DNA of 64,000 bases. Source: Streptomyces sp. SUK 48. Lineage in GTDB: Bacteria; Actinomycetota; Actinomycetes; Streptomycetales; Streptomycetaceae. The stretch covers positions 2,294,001 to 2,358,000 of the forward strand of contig NZ_CP045740.1 of assembly GCF_009650765.1 (NCBI RefSeq). The letters are read 5' to 3'. The notes beneath the pieces are model-generated. The model searched no databases and was not told the DNA's origin. It was given only the letters and a program-made list of their open reading frames with translations. Every line of letters starts with the position of its first letter. Positions within the stretch are counted from its first letter, which is position 1. A program made the position numbers and the translations under genes. Positions 1 to 10,857 of the stretch are shown piece after piece.

Positions 1-56
1 CCCGAATCATGGATATTTTTTGGACAGGCTCCGGCGAGAAGCGCCGGGGAATGGCG

Positions 57-85
57 AAAACCCCGGCCGGGTGGGCCGGGGTTTT
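57..85. terminator. Bidirectional intrinsic terminator
   Basis: A perfect 12-bp stem (AAAACCCCGGCC pairing with GGCCGGGGTTTT) encloses a 5-nt loop. The A-tract on one side and T-tract on the other make it work in both directions. It lies downstream of the M23 peptidase gene on the minus strand. Confidence 0.8.
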
Positions 86-106
86 CGATGCCGTGCGGGT
101 GGGCCG

Positions 107-218
107 GACGTTCGCGCCGTGGCCGCGAGGGTCGGACGTTCACACCGCGGCCGCGGAGGTCAGACGTTCACACCGTGGCCGCAGGGGTCAGACGTTCACG
201 CCGTGGCCGCGGAGGTAG
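107..218. repeat. 28-bp tandem repeat, four copies, overlapping a gene end
   Basis: Copies begin at 107, 135, 163 and 191, an exact 28-bp period, each starting GACGTTC(A/G)C. The last copy contains the final codons and stop of the M23 peptidase gene (minus strand); the other three lie beyond the stop. The 28-bp period is not a codon multiple, so the copies did not arise as an in-frame protein repeat. Confidence 0.85.
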
Positions 219-931
219 GCGAGGGGGTCGACGTCGGAGCCGTAGTCGGGGCTGGTGCGCGCCTCGAAGTGCAGATGCGGGCCGGTGACGTTGCCGGTCG
301 CGCCGGACAGGCCGATCTGCTCGCCTGCGGCGACCTGCTGGCCCACCGTGACACCGATGGACGACAGATGGCCGTACTGGGTGTACATGCCGTCGGCCAT
401 GCGGAGCACGATCTGGTTGCCGTACGCGCCGCCCCAGCCGGTGGAGACGACGGTGCCGGCGCCGACCGCGTGCACGGAGGTGCCGGTCATGGCGTGGAAG
501 TCGATGCCGGTGTGGGAGCCGGACGACCACAGAGAGCTGCTGGCCTGGTAGCCGGTCGACACGTAGGAGTGCGCGATCGGGGCCACGAAGGCGTTCAGCC
601 GCTTGCGCTCGGCCTCGCGGGCGGCGCGGGCCTTGGCCGCGCGGGCCTCCTTCGCGCGCACCGCGGCGGCCTTCTCGGCCGCCTCGTGCTCGGCGATCCG
701 CTGCTGGGCGACGGCCTGGGCGTCGATGTGCGCGGCGAGGTCGTCGCTCGCGCTGAGCACCGGGGTGAGACCGGTCTGCTCGACGGTGTGCTCGGCGGCG
801 AGCGCCGGGGACGCGGCGAGGGTGCCGATGACACCGGTGGTCGTCAGGGCCGCGATACCGGCCGCCTGGGCGGTGGTGCGCTTGACCCGGCCGGGCTTGC
901 GGTGCTTCCCGGTGGCGCATATGAACGCCAT
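188..931 (-). CDS. Secreted M23-family peptidoglycan endopeptidase
   Basis: A 247-residue LytM-type zinc endopeptidase expected to cleave peptide cross-bridges of peptidoglycan outside the cell. The N-terminus is basic and followed by a hydrophobic stretch ending ALAA near residue 46, a typical signal peptide. A charged Ala/Arg/Glu coiled region (about 90-115) precedes the M23 domain (about 135-235), which has the zinc and catalytic motifs HTGIDFH, YGHLS and GPHLHFEAR. The leader carries a ydaO-type c-di-AMP riboswitch, as known for Streptomyces cell-wall hydrolases such as rpfA and the swl genes. By position it may be the orthologue of swlC, but that rests on memory. The C-terminal codons are duplicated downstream as 28-bp repeats. 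Confidence 0.93.
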   Translation of the reverse strand: MAFICATGKHRKPGRVKRTTAQAAGIAALTTTGVIGTLAASPALAAEHTVEQTGLTPVLSASDDLAAHIDAQAVAQQRIAEHEAAEKAAAVRAKEARAAKARAAREAERKRLNAFVAPIAHSYVSTGYQASSSLWSSGSHTGIDFHAMTGTSVHAVGAGTVVSTGWGGAYGNQIVLRMADGMYTQYGHLSSIGVTVGQQVAAGEQIGLSGATGNVTGPHLHFEARTSPDYGSDVDPLAYLRGHGVNV

Positions 932-949
932 GTGCGTGGCTGTTCCTTT

Positions 950-1105
950 CCTTCCCTCTCGCCTACCGGGTTAGCTGACGGGTTCGGAGCAGGAAGGTCT
1001 CCTACGGGCCCCGCGCTCGCGCACGGACGCCCGATTCACCCCAGGGACGTGTGGGTCCCCGGCTCCCCTGGCTCGCGCCTCGGGGACTCGGCGATGGCTG
1101 TCCGG
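950..1105 (-). promoter_or_regulatory. c-di-AMP riboswitch (ydaO-yuaA leader)
   Basis: Read on the minus strand, the leader has the conserved blocks of this class in order: ATCGCCGAGTCCC, GAGCCGGGGACCCA, GGGGTGAATCGGGCG, and at the 3' end CCGAACCCGTCAGCTAACC followed by CGGTAGGC. It ends about 20-30 nt upstream of the M23 peptidase start. Family knowledge: c-di-AMP binding turns expression off, and the class controls wall hydrolases in actinobacteria. Outer limits are approximate. Confidence 0.9.
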
Positions 1106-1264
1106 TGCCGCGGCTGCGGCGCACTGCCCGACGGACAACCCGGACGACGCTAAGCGGACCGGCTCCCAATCCCCAAACAGAACGCGGCTTTTGTAGCGCA
1201 TCCCACAGGGCAGACGGGCAACCTCCGTCCCAATAGGGACATCTCGGGAGGAGAGTGGAACAAA

Positions 1265-1300
1265 GGGGGCCCTGACGACCCGTAGGCCGTCAGGGCCCCC
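1265..1300 (-). terminator. Intrinsic terminator after the M16 peptidase pair
   Basis: A perfect 12-bp stem, GGGGGCCCTGAC with GTCAGGGCCCCC, with a 12-nt loop, lies 25 bp beyond the M16 operon stop. A short T run follows on the minus strand. It separates that operon from the riboswitch promoter. Confidence 0.8.
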
Positions 1301-1325
1301 GTAAGCGGGCAGCGGGCGCCCGCGG

Positions 1326-2716
1326 TTACTCGGCGGCCACCACGGTGACCTCGCCGATGCCCAGCGCCTCGACCGGCGCCTTGATCTCCGACGCGTCACC
1401 CACGAGGACCGCCACCAGGCGGTCCACCGGGAAGGCGTTGACGACCGCCGCGGTGGCCTCCACGGTGCCCGTCGCGGCCAACTGCCGGTAGAGCGTCGCC
1501 TGGAAGTCGTCGGACAGGTGCTGCTCCACCTGGTCGGCGAGCGTGGCCGCGACGGCCGCCGCGGTCTCGTACTTCAGCGGCGCGACCCCGACGAGGTTCT
1601 GCACGGCCACGTCCCGCTCGGCGTCGGTCAGGCCCTCCGCCGCGAGGGTGCGCAGCACCTTCCACAGATCGTCCAGCGCGGGGCCGGTGTTGGGGGTGTC
1701 CACGGAGCCGCTGATGGCCAGCATGGAGGCGCCGTTGCCGTCGGGTCCGGAGCGGAGCACCTGGCCGAACGAGCGCACACCGTAGGTGTAGCCCTTCTCC
1801 TCGCGCAGGACGCGGTCCAGGCGGGAGGTGAGGGTGCCGCCGAGGCAGTAGGTGCCGAGCACCTGGGCGGGCCACACCCGGTCGTGCCGGTCCGAGCCGA
1901 CCCGGCCGATGAGCAGCTGCGTCTGGACGGCACCGGGCCGGTCCACGATGACGACACGCCCGGTGTCGTCGGCCGTCACCGCGGGCACCGGGCGCGGCTC
2001 GCCCGGGGTGCCGGTCCAGGCGCCCAGGGTCTCGCCGAGCAGCGCGTCCAGGTCGATGCCGGTGAGGTCACCGACCACGACCGCGGTGGCGGTGGCGGGG
2101 CGTACATGGCGGTCGTAGAACGCGCGGACGGCGGCCGCGTCGATCTTCTCGACGGTCTCCTCGGTGCCCTGGCGCGGCCGGGACATGCGGGCGGTCGCCG
2201 GGAACAGCTCCTTGGAGAGCTCCTTGGCGGCGCGCCGGGCGGGGCTGGCCAGTTCGTGCGGGATCTCGTCCAGGCGGTTGCGGACCAGCCGCTCGATCTC
2301 GCTCTCGGCGAAGGCGGGGGCGCGCAGCGCGTCGGCGGCCAGGCCGAGGCCCTTGGCCAGCCGCGAGGCGGGGACCTCCAGGCTGATCCGGACGCCGGGG
2401 TGGTCGGCGTGGGCGTCCAGGGTGGCACCCGCGCGCTCCAGCTCGGCGGCGAACTCCTCGGCGGAGTGCTTGTCGGTGCCCTCGGAGAAGGCGCGCGCCA
2501 TGAGGGTGGCGACGCCGTCCAGGCCGGCCGGCTCGGCGTCCAGCGGGGCGTCCAGGAGCACCTCGACGGCCACGACCTGCTGGCCGGGACGGTGGCAGCG
2601 CAGCACGGTCAGGCCGTTGTCGAGCGCGCCGCGCTCGGGGCCGGGAAGGCCCACGGCTTCGCCTCGCCGGCCTGCGGCTGCGGGTGGAAGTCCATGGTGG
2701 CGAGCTGCTCGGTCAC
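1326..2716 (-). CDS. M16 peptidase-like subunit, inactive type, apparent frameshift
   Basis: The second member of an M16 pair, about 460 residues if repaired. It has the two M16 half-domains but no HxxEH zinc motif; the corresponding segment reads GVATLMARAFSEGT, so it is probably the non-catalytic partner. The natural start is likely GTG at 2716, which overlaps the upstream TGA as GTGA and opens with VTEQLATMDFHPQP. That frame runs into a stop after about 35 codons. The rest of the protein, from PERGALDNGL on, lies one frame away, consistent with one lost base near 2635-2641 in a G-rich run. As given, the longest open frame starts at GTG 2654 (442 aa). Translationally coupled to the active M16 subunit. 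Confidence 0.85.
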
Positions 2717-4107
2717 TTGGCCGTCTCCTCGTTCTCGTTTCCGGCCTCTACGGTGGCCTGCGACTCGGGGTCCTCGGGCACCTCGGCGTCCTCGACGGCC
2801 TGCGGGGACTTCGGCTCGTAGACCAGGACGGCGCGGTTGTCGGGGCGCAGCCGGGCCGCGGCGACCTCCCGGACCTCCTCGGGGGTGACCTCCAGGATGC
2901 GCTGCACGGCGTTCAGGGCGAGCTGCGGGTCGCCGAACAGGACGGCGTAGCGGCACAGTTCGTCGGCGCGGCCCGCGACGGTGCCGAGCCGGTCCAGCCA
3001 CTCGCGCTCCAACTGGGCCTGGGCGCGCTCCATCTCCTCCGCGGTGGGGCCCTCCTCGGCGAACCGGGCGAGCTCCTCGTCGATGGCGGTCTCGATGACC
3101 GGCACCTCGACGTCGCCGGAGGTCTTCACGTCCAGCCAGCCCATGGAGGGCGCGCCGGCCAGGCGCAGCAGGCCGAAGCCGGCCGCGACGGCCGTACGGT
3201 CGCGCCGCACCAGCCGGTTGTACAGCCGGGAGGACTCGCCGCCGCCGAGGACGGTCAGGGCGAGGTCGGCCGCGTCGCACTCGCGGGTGCCGTCCTGGGG
3301 CAGCCGGTAGGCGGCCATCAGGGCGCGCGCCGGGACCTCCTCCACGATGACCTCGCGCAGCTGCTCCCCGATGACCTGCGGCAGGGAGCCGTCCCGGGGC
3401 GCGGGCTTGCCGTCGTGGCCCGGGATGGAGCCGAAGTACTTCTCGATCCAGGCGAGGGTCTGCTCGGGGTCGATGTCGCCGACCACGGAGAGCACCGCGT
3501 TGTTCGGCGCGTAGTAGGTGCGGAAGAAGTGACGGGCGTCCTCCAGGGTGGCCGCGTCCAGGTCCGTCATGGAGCCGATCGGCGTGTGGTGGTAGGGGTG
3601 GCCCTCGGGGTACGACAGGGCGGTCAGCTTCTCGAAGGCGGTGCCGTAGGGGACGTTGTCGTACCGCTGGCGGCGCTCGTTCTTGACGACGTCGCGCTGG
3701 TTCTCCATGGACTCGTCGTCCAGGGCGGTCAGCAGCGAGCCCATGCGGTCGGCCTCCAGCCAGAGCGCGAGCTCCAGCTGGTGGGCGGGCATGGTCTCGA
3801 AGTAGTTGGTGCGCTCGAAGCTGGTGGTGCCGTTGAGCGAGCCGCCGGCGCCCTGCACCAGCTCGAAGTGGCCGTTGCCCTTGACCTGCCCGGAGCCCTG
3901 GAACATCAGGTGCTCGAAGAGGTGGGCCAGACCGGTGCGTCCCTTGACCTCGTGGCGGGAGCCGACGTCGTACCAGAGGCAGACCGCCGCCACCGGGGTC
4001 AGGTGGTCCTCGGAGAGCACCACGCGCAGACCGTTGGCCAAGCGGTGCTCGGTCGCTGTCAGGCCCCCGGAGCCTGCCTCGGCTGTGGTCGTGTGACCCA
4101 TGGGCAT
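2713..4107 (-). CDS. M16-family zinc metallopeptidase, catalytic subunit
   Basis: A 464-residue pitrilysin/processing-peptidase-type enzyme. The inverted zinc motif is HLFEH (His62, Glu65, His66), with the distal zinc ligand probably Glu144 in VVKNERRQ. The M16 C-terminal domain occupies about residues 190-380, and the C-terminus is acidic. The start ATG at 4107 is chosen because GAAGGGA lies five bases upstream; the open frame extends further but without family similarity. No clear signal peptide is visible, so it is probably cytoplasmic. It pairs with the inactive subunit directly downstream (GTGA overlap), the common bacterial M16A/M16B arrangement. It is divergent from parC. Confidence 0.93.
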   Translation of the reverse strand: MPMGHTTTAEAGSGGLTATEHRLANGLRVVLSEDHLTPVAAVCLWYDVGSRHEVKGRTGLAHLFEHLMFQGSGQVKGNGHFELVQGAGGSLNGTTSFERTNYFETMPAHQLELALWLEADRMGSLLTALDDESMENQRDVVKNERRQRYDNVPYGTAFEKLTALSYPEGHPYHHTPIGSMTDLDAATLEDARHFFRTYYAPNNAVLSVVGDIDPEQTLAWIEKYFGSIPGHDGKPAPRDGSLPQVIGEQLREVIVEEVPARALMAAYRLPQDGTRECDAADLALTVLGGGESSRLYNRLVRRDRTAVAAGFGLLRLAGAPSMGWLDVKTSGDVEVPVIETAIDEELARFAEEGPTAEEMERAQAQLEREWLDRLGTVAGRADELCRYAVLFGDPQLALNAVQRILEVTPEEVREVAAARLRPDNRAVLVYEPKSPQAVEDAEVPEDPESQATVEAGNENEETAK

Positions 4108-4401
4108 GTACGTCCCTTCGCGAGCGGAGGCGGTTGTGAAAACCGCGTTTTTCCTGCCGTTCCTGCCACTGTATGCAAAGCGTGCGAGCCCTCGGAGAAG
4201 TTCCCGCGGCACGTACGCCGACAGCGGATCGCGTAGCCTGCCTCGCACCCGGATCCCGGTGATCGTCCGGGGCGCCGGTCCGTGTTGTCGGTGCCCCGGT
4301 CCACAATGGTCCGCGACAGATCCGTCAGACGCTTCAGCACGAGCGAGCCGAAGGGTGCGCGCCCCGAAGGCGAGCGATCAGATCAGGAGGAGCCGGCAGC
4401 G

Positions 4402-6857
<2,456 letters not shown>

Positions 6858-6861
<4 letters not shown>

Positions 6862-7985
6862 CCGTTCCAGGGCTCCGGGCCGGGTTCGTCCTCGGAGCCC
6901 TGCACGTAGCGCAGGACGCCCCACATGCCGTGCTCGTCGGCGTGCGGGGCGTCGCTCTCGCAGCCCCTCAGCTCCTTGCCGAGCGCCTCGGTGTCGATGC
7001 CGGAGCCGATCAGCACCAGTTGGGTGCGGCGTTCGTCGGCGGGCGCCCAGGGCTCGGGGTAGAAACGCAGGAACCGGCCGACGGCGTGCATGGTGTATCG
7101 GTTGCGGGGGTCGTTGGGGCCGAGGTCGACATGTCCCTTGATCCGGTACAGCCCCTCGGGCCGGCTGTCCAGGAACCGCATCAGGCGGCGCGGGTCCAGG
7201 GGGACGCCGGAGACGAAGGACAGGCTGTCGTAACCGGTGTGCAGGTGCCCGGCGTGGCCGCCGCCGAGGCCGTCCGTGTCGTGGTCGTCGCCCTGGCCGT
7301 CGCCGTGCGTGTGCAGGTCGTCGAAGGTCAGCTGGCCGATGCGTTCCTCGCTCGGCCGGCAGTCGAAGAGGAACTCGGGGTCGATACGCCCGTAGGTGGC
7401 GGGCACGACGGCGGCCCGGTCGGTCAGCGACCCCACCAGAGCGAGCACCCGTTCGGGGTCCCCGGTCCGGTCCAGCTTGTTGACGACGACCAGGTCGGCG
7501 AGCGCGAGATGCCGGTCGATCTCGGGATGCCGCGCGCGCGTGTCGTCGAACTCGGCGGCGTCCACGACCTCGACCAGGCCGCCGTAGACGATGCCGGGGT
7601 GCTCACTGGCGAGCACCATCCGCACCAGTTCCTGGGGCTCGGCGAGCCCGCTGGCCTCGATGACGATCACATCGACACCGGTCTCGGGTGCGGCGAGTTT
7701 GCCCAGGTAGACGTCGAGTTCGCCGGCGTCCACGGCGCAGCACAGGCAGCCGTTGCCGAGGGAGACCGTGGAGTCGCCGAGGGCGCCCGCGACGGCCAGC
7801 GCGTCGATCTCTATGGCGCCGAAGTCATTGACGATCGCCCCGATCCTGCTGCCCGCGCTGCGATGCAGCAGGTGATTGAGGAGCGTGGTCTTCCCCGATC
7901 CGAGAAATCCGGCCAGGACGATGACCGGGATCTGCTGCTGGGGACGACGACCGCCGTCCGTCTCGTGCGCCGAGCTGTTCCCCAA
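6858..7985 (-). CDS. CobW/P47K-family GTP-binding metallochaperone
   Basis: A 375-residue G3E GTPase. Walker A is GFLGSGKTT (26-34), the metal-binding CxCC is CLCC (80-83), NKxD is present as NKLD, and the CobW C-terminal domain covers about 255-365. A histidine/aspartate-rich linker (about 222-250, with [12 protein letters not shown] and HAGHLHTG) suggests metal handling; family members insert or traffic zinc or cobalt. The start is TTG at 7985 with GGAGAAAGG upstream, so it is somewhat uncertain. It converges on parC with a 4-bp overlap. No Zur box was recognised upstream. Confidence 0.9.
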
Positions 7986-8077
7986 GGGGCGACCTTTCTC
8001 CTGTGACCGGGCTGCGGACCAGGATAAAAGGGATTGAGGAGTGGGGGCGGGGCCCGGGGTCGATCCGGGCGGCCGAC

Positions 8078-8170
8078 CCGGTCACATGGTCGGCCCGGTC
8101 CCTTGGGGCAGTCCGGTCCCGTGGCCGGCCCGGCCGGTCCCGTGGCCGGCCCGGTGACATGGTCGGCCCG
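8078..8170. repeat. 21-bp tandem repeat between the citrate synthase and CobW genes
   Basis: A 21-bp unit (CCGGTCCCGTGGCCGGCCCGG) occurs at 8113-8133 and 8134-8154. A variant with CACATGGTCGG in the middle lies at 8078-8098, and a partial copy at 8155-8170. CATGGTCGGCCCG recurs at 8085 and 8158. The repeat ends at the citrate synthase stop codon. Confidence 0.8.
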
Positions 8171-9334
8171 TCAGACGGCGGGGACCGCCGCCGTCGGCTC
8201 CGGCCCCACGTACCGCGCCGCCGGGCGGATGATCTTCGAGTGGGCCGCCTGCTCCAGGATGTTGGCGCTCCAGCCCACCACCCGGCCCGCCGCGAAGGTC
8301 GGGGTGAACATCTCCCTGGGCAGGCCGCACAGTTCCATGACCACACCGGCGTAGAACTCGACGTTGGTGTGGAGTTCACGACCCGGCTTCAGCTCGGCGA
8401 GGACGGCCTCGACCCGGCGTTCGACCTCCACCGCGAACTCCACCCGGGGACCGCCGAAACCGAGGGCGATCTCCCGGAGCATCCGCGAACGCGGGTCCTC
8501 CGTGCGGTAGACGGCGTGGCCGAAGCCCATGATCCGCTCGCCGGCCAGCACCCGTTCCCGGATCCACGGATCGACACGGTCGGGCGTGCCGATCGCGTCC
8601 AGGGTGTCCAGGGCCCGGCTGGGCGCCCCTCCGTGCAGCGGCCCGGACAGCGCGCCCACGGCACCGGTCAGACAGGCCGCCGCGTCGGCTCCGGTGGACG
8701 CGATGACCCGCGCCGTAAAGGTTGATGCATTGAATCCATGATCAATGGTGGAGATCAAGTATTGCTCGACCGCTCGGGCTCGTCGGGGGTCGGGCACCGA
8801 ACCGGTCGCCATGTACAGGTAGTTGGCCGCGTACGGCAGGTCCTCGCGCGGCTCCACGGGCTCCAGCCCCCGCCCCAGCCGGTACAGCGCGGTGAGCAGC
8901 GTGGGTACGACGGCGCAGGCGGCGAGCGTGTCGGCGCGGCGCCGGCCGGCGTCCAGGTCGTACAGCGGCCGGAATCCCCGCGCCGCGCCCAGCAGGGACA
9001 GCCCGGTGCGCAGCCCGGCCAGCGGACCGGAGACGCGGCTCGCGGCGGCGATCGCGGGCAGGCTCGCCCGGACCTCCTCGGGCAGCCGGCGCAGCGCCGC
9101 GGTCTCGGCGGCGAAGGCGGCACCGCGCTCGGCGTCGGGCAGGGCGCCGTGCACGAGCAGGTGCCAGACGTCCTCGAAGCGGCGGGTGCGCGCGAGGTCG
9201 ACCGCCGAGTACTGCCGGTAGTGGTAGAAGCCCTCCCGCCCCCGGACGTCGCCGATCTCCGTCTCGGTGACGACGACGCCGGCGAGACCGCGCGGGACGT
9301 CGACGAGGGGCGTTGCGGTCCTGTTGATGGCCAT
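8171..9334 (-). CDS. Citrate synthase-family protein (active-site Asp replaced by Glu)
   Basis: A 387-residue short-type citrate synthase homologue that would condense oxaloacetate with an acyl-CoA. Family motifs are present: DHGFNAST (His199), GPLHGG (His234), GFGHAVYR (His273). At the position of the catalytic aspartate (usually NVDFY) it has NVEFY with Glu326; the codon is GAG. It is divergent from a second paralogue with an N-terminal HTH domain, with AT-rich palindromes between them. A stretch around the His199 motif uses strikingly AT-rich codons. ATG at 9334 has GAGAGGA upstream. Which acyl-CoA it uses, and whether it is a true citrate synthase, cannot be told from the sequence. Confidence 0.9.
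   Translation of the reverse strand: MAINRTATPLVDVPRGLAGVVVTETEIGDVRGREGFYHYRQYSAVDLARTRRFEDVWHLLVHGALPDAERGAAFAAETAALRRLPEEVRASLPAIAAASRVSGPLAGLRTGLSLLGAARGFRPLYDLDAGRRRADTLAACAVVPTLLTALYRLGRGLEPVEPREDLPYAANYLYMATGSVPDPRRARAVEQYLISTIDHGFNASTFTARVIASTGADAAACLTGAVGALSGPLHGGAPSRALDTLDAIGTPDRVDPWIRERVLAGERIMGFGHAVYRTEDPRSRMLREIALGFGGPRVEFAVEVERRVEAVLAELKPGRELHTNVEFYAGVVMELCGLPREMFTPTFAAGRVVGWSANILEQAAHSKIIRPAARYVGPEPTAAVPAV
8717..8764. other. AT-rich, rare-codon patch inside the citrate synthase gene
   Basis: About 16 codons spanning the His199 motif use CAA, TTG, ATT, GAT, CAT, GGA, AAT, GCA, TCA and TTT, unusual in a gene otherwise ending in G or C. The patch contains CATTGA (8728-8733) and its inverted copy TCAATG (8742-8747), elements also found in the intergenic palindromes near 9386-9406. 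Confidence 0.6.
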
Positions 9335-9385
9335 GATGGTCCTCTCTGAGCTTGATCCGACTGTCCACTCTTGACGTTTTTCCTG

Positions 9386-9405
9386 TCAATATTGATTGAA
9401 TCAAT
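9386..9405. promoter_or_regulatory. Overlapping palindromes, candidate operator
   Basis: TCAATATTGA (9386-9395) is a perfect palindrome, and ATTGATTGAATCAAT (9391-9405) is a 15-bp palindrome around a central G. They sit in the AT-rich gap between the divergent citrate-synthase genes, upstream of both promoters. The neighbouring HTH-citrate synthase fusion is an obvious candidate ligand, by inference only. Confidence 0.6.
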
Positions 9406-9442
9406 GCACTTGGGGTTAGCCATCAATATGTGCAGAGACCGC

Positions 9443-9448
9443 TACGGT
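9443..9448 (+). promoter_or_regulatory. Candidate -10 element for a leaderless transcript
   Basis: TACGGT lies 7 bases before the ATG at 9456. No ribosome binding site precedes that ATG, which fits a leaderless mRNA, common in Streptomyces. Confidence 0.5.
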
Positions 9449-9455
9449 GGCCCTC

Positions 9456-10718
9456 ATGCGCGATCACGAACCCGCCCCCAACCGCCCGGGGCGCAGGCTG
9501 ACCACCAAGGAGACCGCCGAACTGCTCGGCGTGAAGCCCGAGACGGTCTACGCGTATGTCAGCCGCGGCCTGCTGAGCAGCAAGCGCGAGCCCGGCGGCC
9601 GCGCCAGCACCTTCGAGGCACGCGAGGTGGAGGAGCTGGCCCGGCGCAACCGCCGGGAGAGCGCCGGGATTCCGGGCTCCGGCGGCGATCTCTCGGTACG
9701 CACCCGGATCACCTTGATCGAGGCCGACCGGTACTACTACCGGGGCGTCGACGCCACCGACCTGGCCGCCCGCCACTCCTACGAGGAGGTCGCGGAGTGG
9801 CTGTGGACCGGCCGGCTCGTCCCCGGGACGTCCTTCACCGCGCCCGAGGCGACCGTGCGCGTCGCCCGCTGGGCCGTGCAGGCGCTGCCCGAGCACACCT
9901 CCCCCATCGACCGGCTGCGGGTCGCGACGATCGCCGCGTCGGCCGAGGACCCGCTGCGCTTCGACCTGTCCGAAGAGGCCGTCCTGAACACGGCGCGGGT
10001 GCTCATCCCCACGCTCGTCACCGCCCTGCCGCCGGTCGTGTACGACCCCGGGAACGACGCGCCGCTGGCCCACCGCCTGTGGTCGCGGCTGACCGCCCGC
10101 CCGGCCGACGAGGACGCCGTACGCGTGCTGGACGCCGCCTTGGTCCTGCTCGCCGATCACGACCTGGCCGCCTCCACGCTCGCGGTCCGGGTCGCCGCCT
10201 CCGCGCGGGCACACGCCTATGCGACCGTGTCGGCCGGTCTCGGCGTCCTGGAGGGCCCGCTGCACGGCGCCAGCAGCGGGCTGGCCCACCGGATGCTGCT
10301 CGACGTGCTCGAACTGGGCAACGCGGCCCCGGTGATCGCCGACGAACTGCGCGCGGGGCGCCGCATCCCCGGCCTGGGCCACCGCCTCTACACCGGTGAG
10401 GATCCCCGCGCGCAGGTCCTGTTCGGCCTGCTGGAGCGGCTCCCCCGCGCGGAACCCGCCCTGCTCGCCGCCCGCGACATCGTCGCCACGACCGCCCGGC
10501 ACACCCCGCTGCACACCAATGTCGACCTGGCACTCGCGGTGTTCACCTCGTCCTTCGGGATGCCCGCCACCGCCGGCGAGACGATCTTCGCGGTCGCCCG
10601 GACCGCGGGCTGGATCGCGCACGCCCTGGAGGAGTACGGCGAGCGCCCGCTGCGGATGCGGCCCGTGGGCCACTACGTGGGCCCGCGCCCGCCGCAGCCC
10701 CTCCCGGAGGCCGACTGA
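9456..10718 (+). CDS. Citrate synthase-family protein with N-terminal helix-turn-helix domain
   Basis: About 420 residues. Residues 14-60 form a MerR/excisionase-type HTH (LTTKETAELLGVKPETVYAY), and the rest is a citrate synthase fold. Catalytic-type residues are kept: His in DHDLAAST, His in GPLHGASSG, His in GLGHRLYTG and Asp in HTNVDLA. The fold is shorter and more diverged than its neighbour. The ATG at 9456 is preferred because a TACGGT -10 sits 7 nt upstream; GTG 9447 is an alternative. Divergent from the other citrate synthase. It may be an enzyme that also binds DNA, or a regulator using the fold as a metabolite sensor. Confidence 0.88.
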   Translation: MRDHEPAPNRPGRRLTTKETAELLGVKPETVYAYVSRGLLSSKREPGGRASTFEAREVEELARRNRRESAGIPGSGGDLSVRTRITLIEADRYYYRGVDATDLAARHSYEEVAEWLWTGRLVPGTSFTAPEATVRVARWAVQALPEHTSPIDRLRVATIAASAEDPLRFDLSEEAVLNTARVLIPTLVTALPPVVYDPGNDAPLAHRLWSRLTARPADEDAVRVLDAALVLLADHDLAASTLAVRVAASARAHAYATVSAGLGVLEGPLHGASSGLAHRMLLDVLELGNAAPVIADELRAGRRIPGLGHRLYTGEDPRAQVLFGLLERLPRAEPALLAARDIVATTARHTPLHTNVDLALAVFTSSFGMPATAGETIFAVARTAGWIAHALEEYGERPLRMRPVGHYVGPRPPQPLPEAD

Positions 10719-10838
10719 GTCGCCGCCGGGTCCCTGCCGAGGCCCGCGCGTCGCCCACCGGGAGCCACACCCCTCCGGAAGGCCGCCGCCCTCCCCTGAA
10801 CCCGGCACGATCCCGGCCGGAAGTCGCCCTGCCCCGAG

Positions 10839-10857
10839 TCAGGTTAGGCTCGCCTGT
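10839..10857. promoter_or_regulatory. Iron box (DmdR/IdeR-type operator)
   Basis: TCAGGTTAGGCTCGCCTGT matches the actinobacterial iron box TTAGGTTAGGCTAACCTAA at 14 of 19 positions. It covers a TAGGCT -10 hexamer (10845-10850) and ends at the base before the GTG start, so binding would block transcription initiation. Confidence 0.75.
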
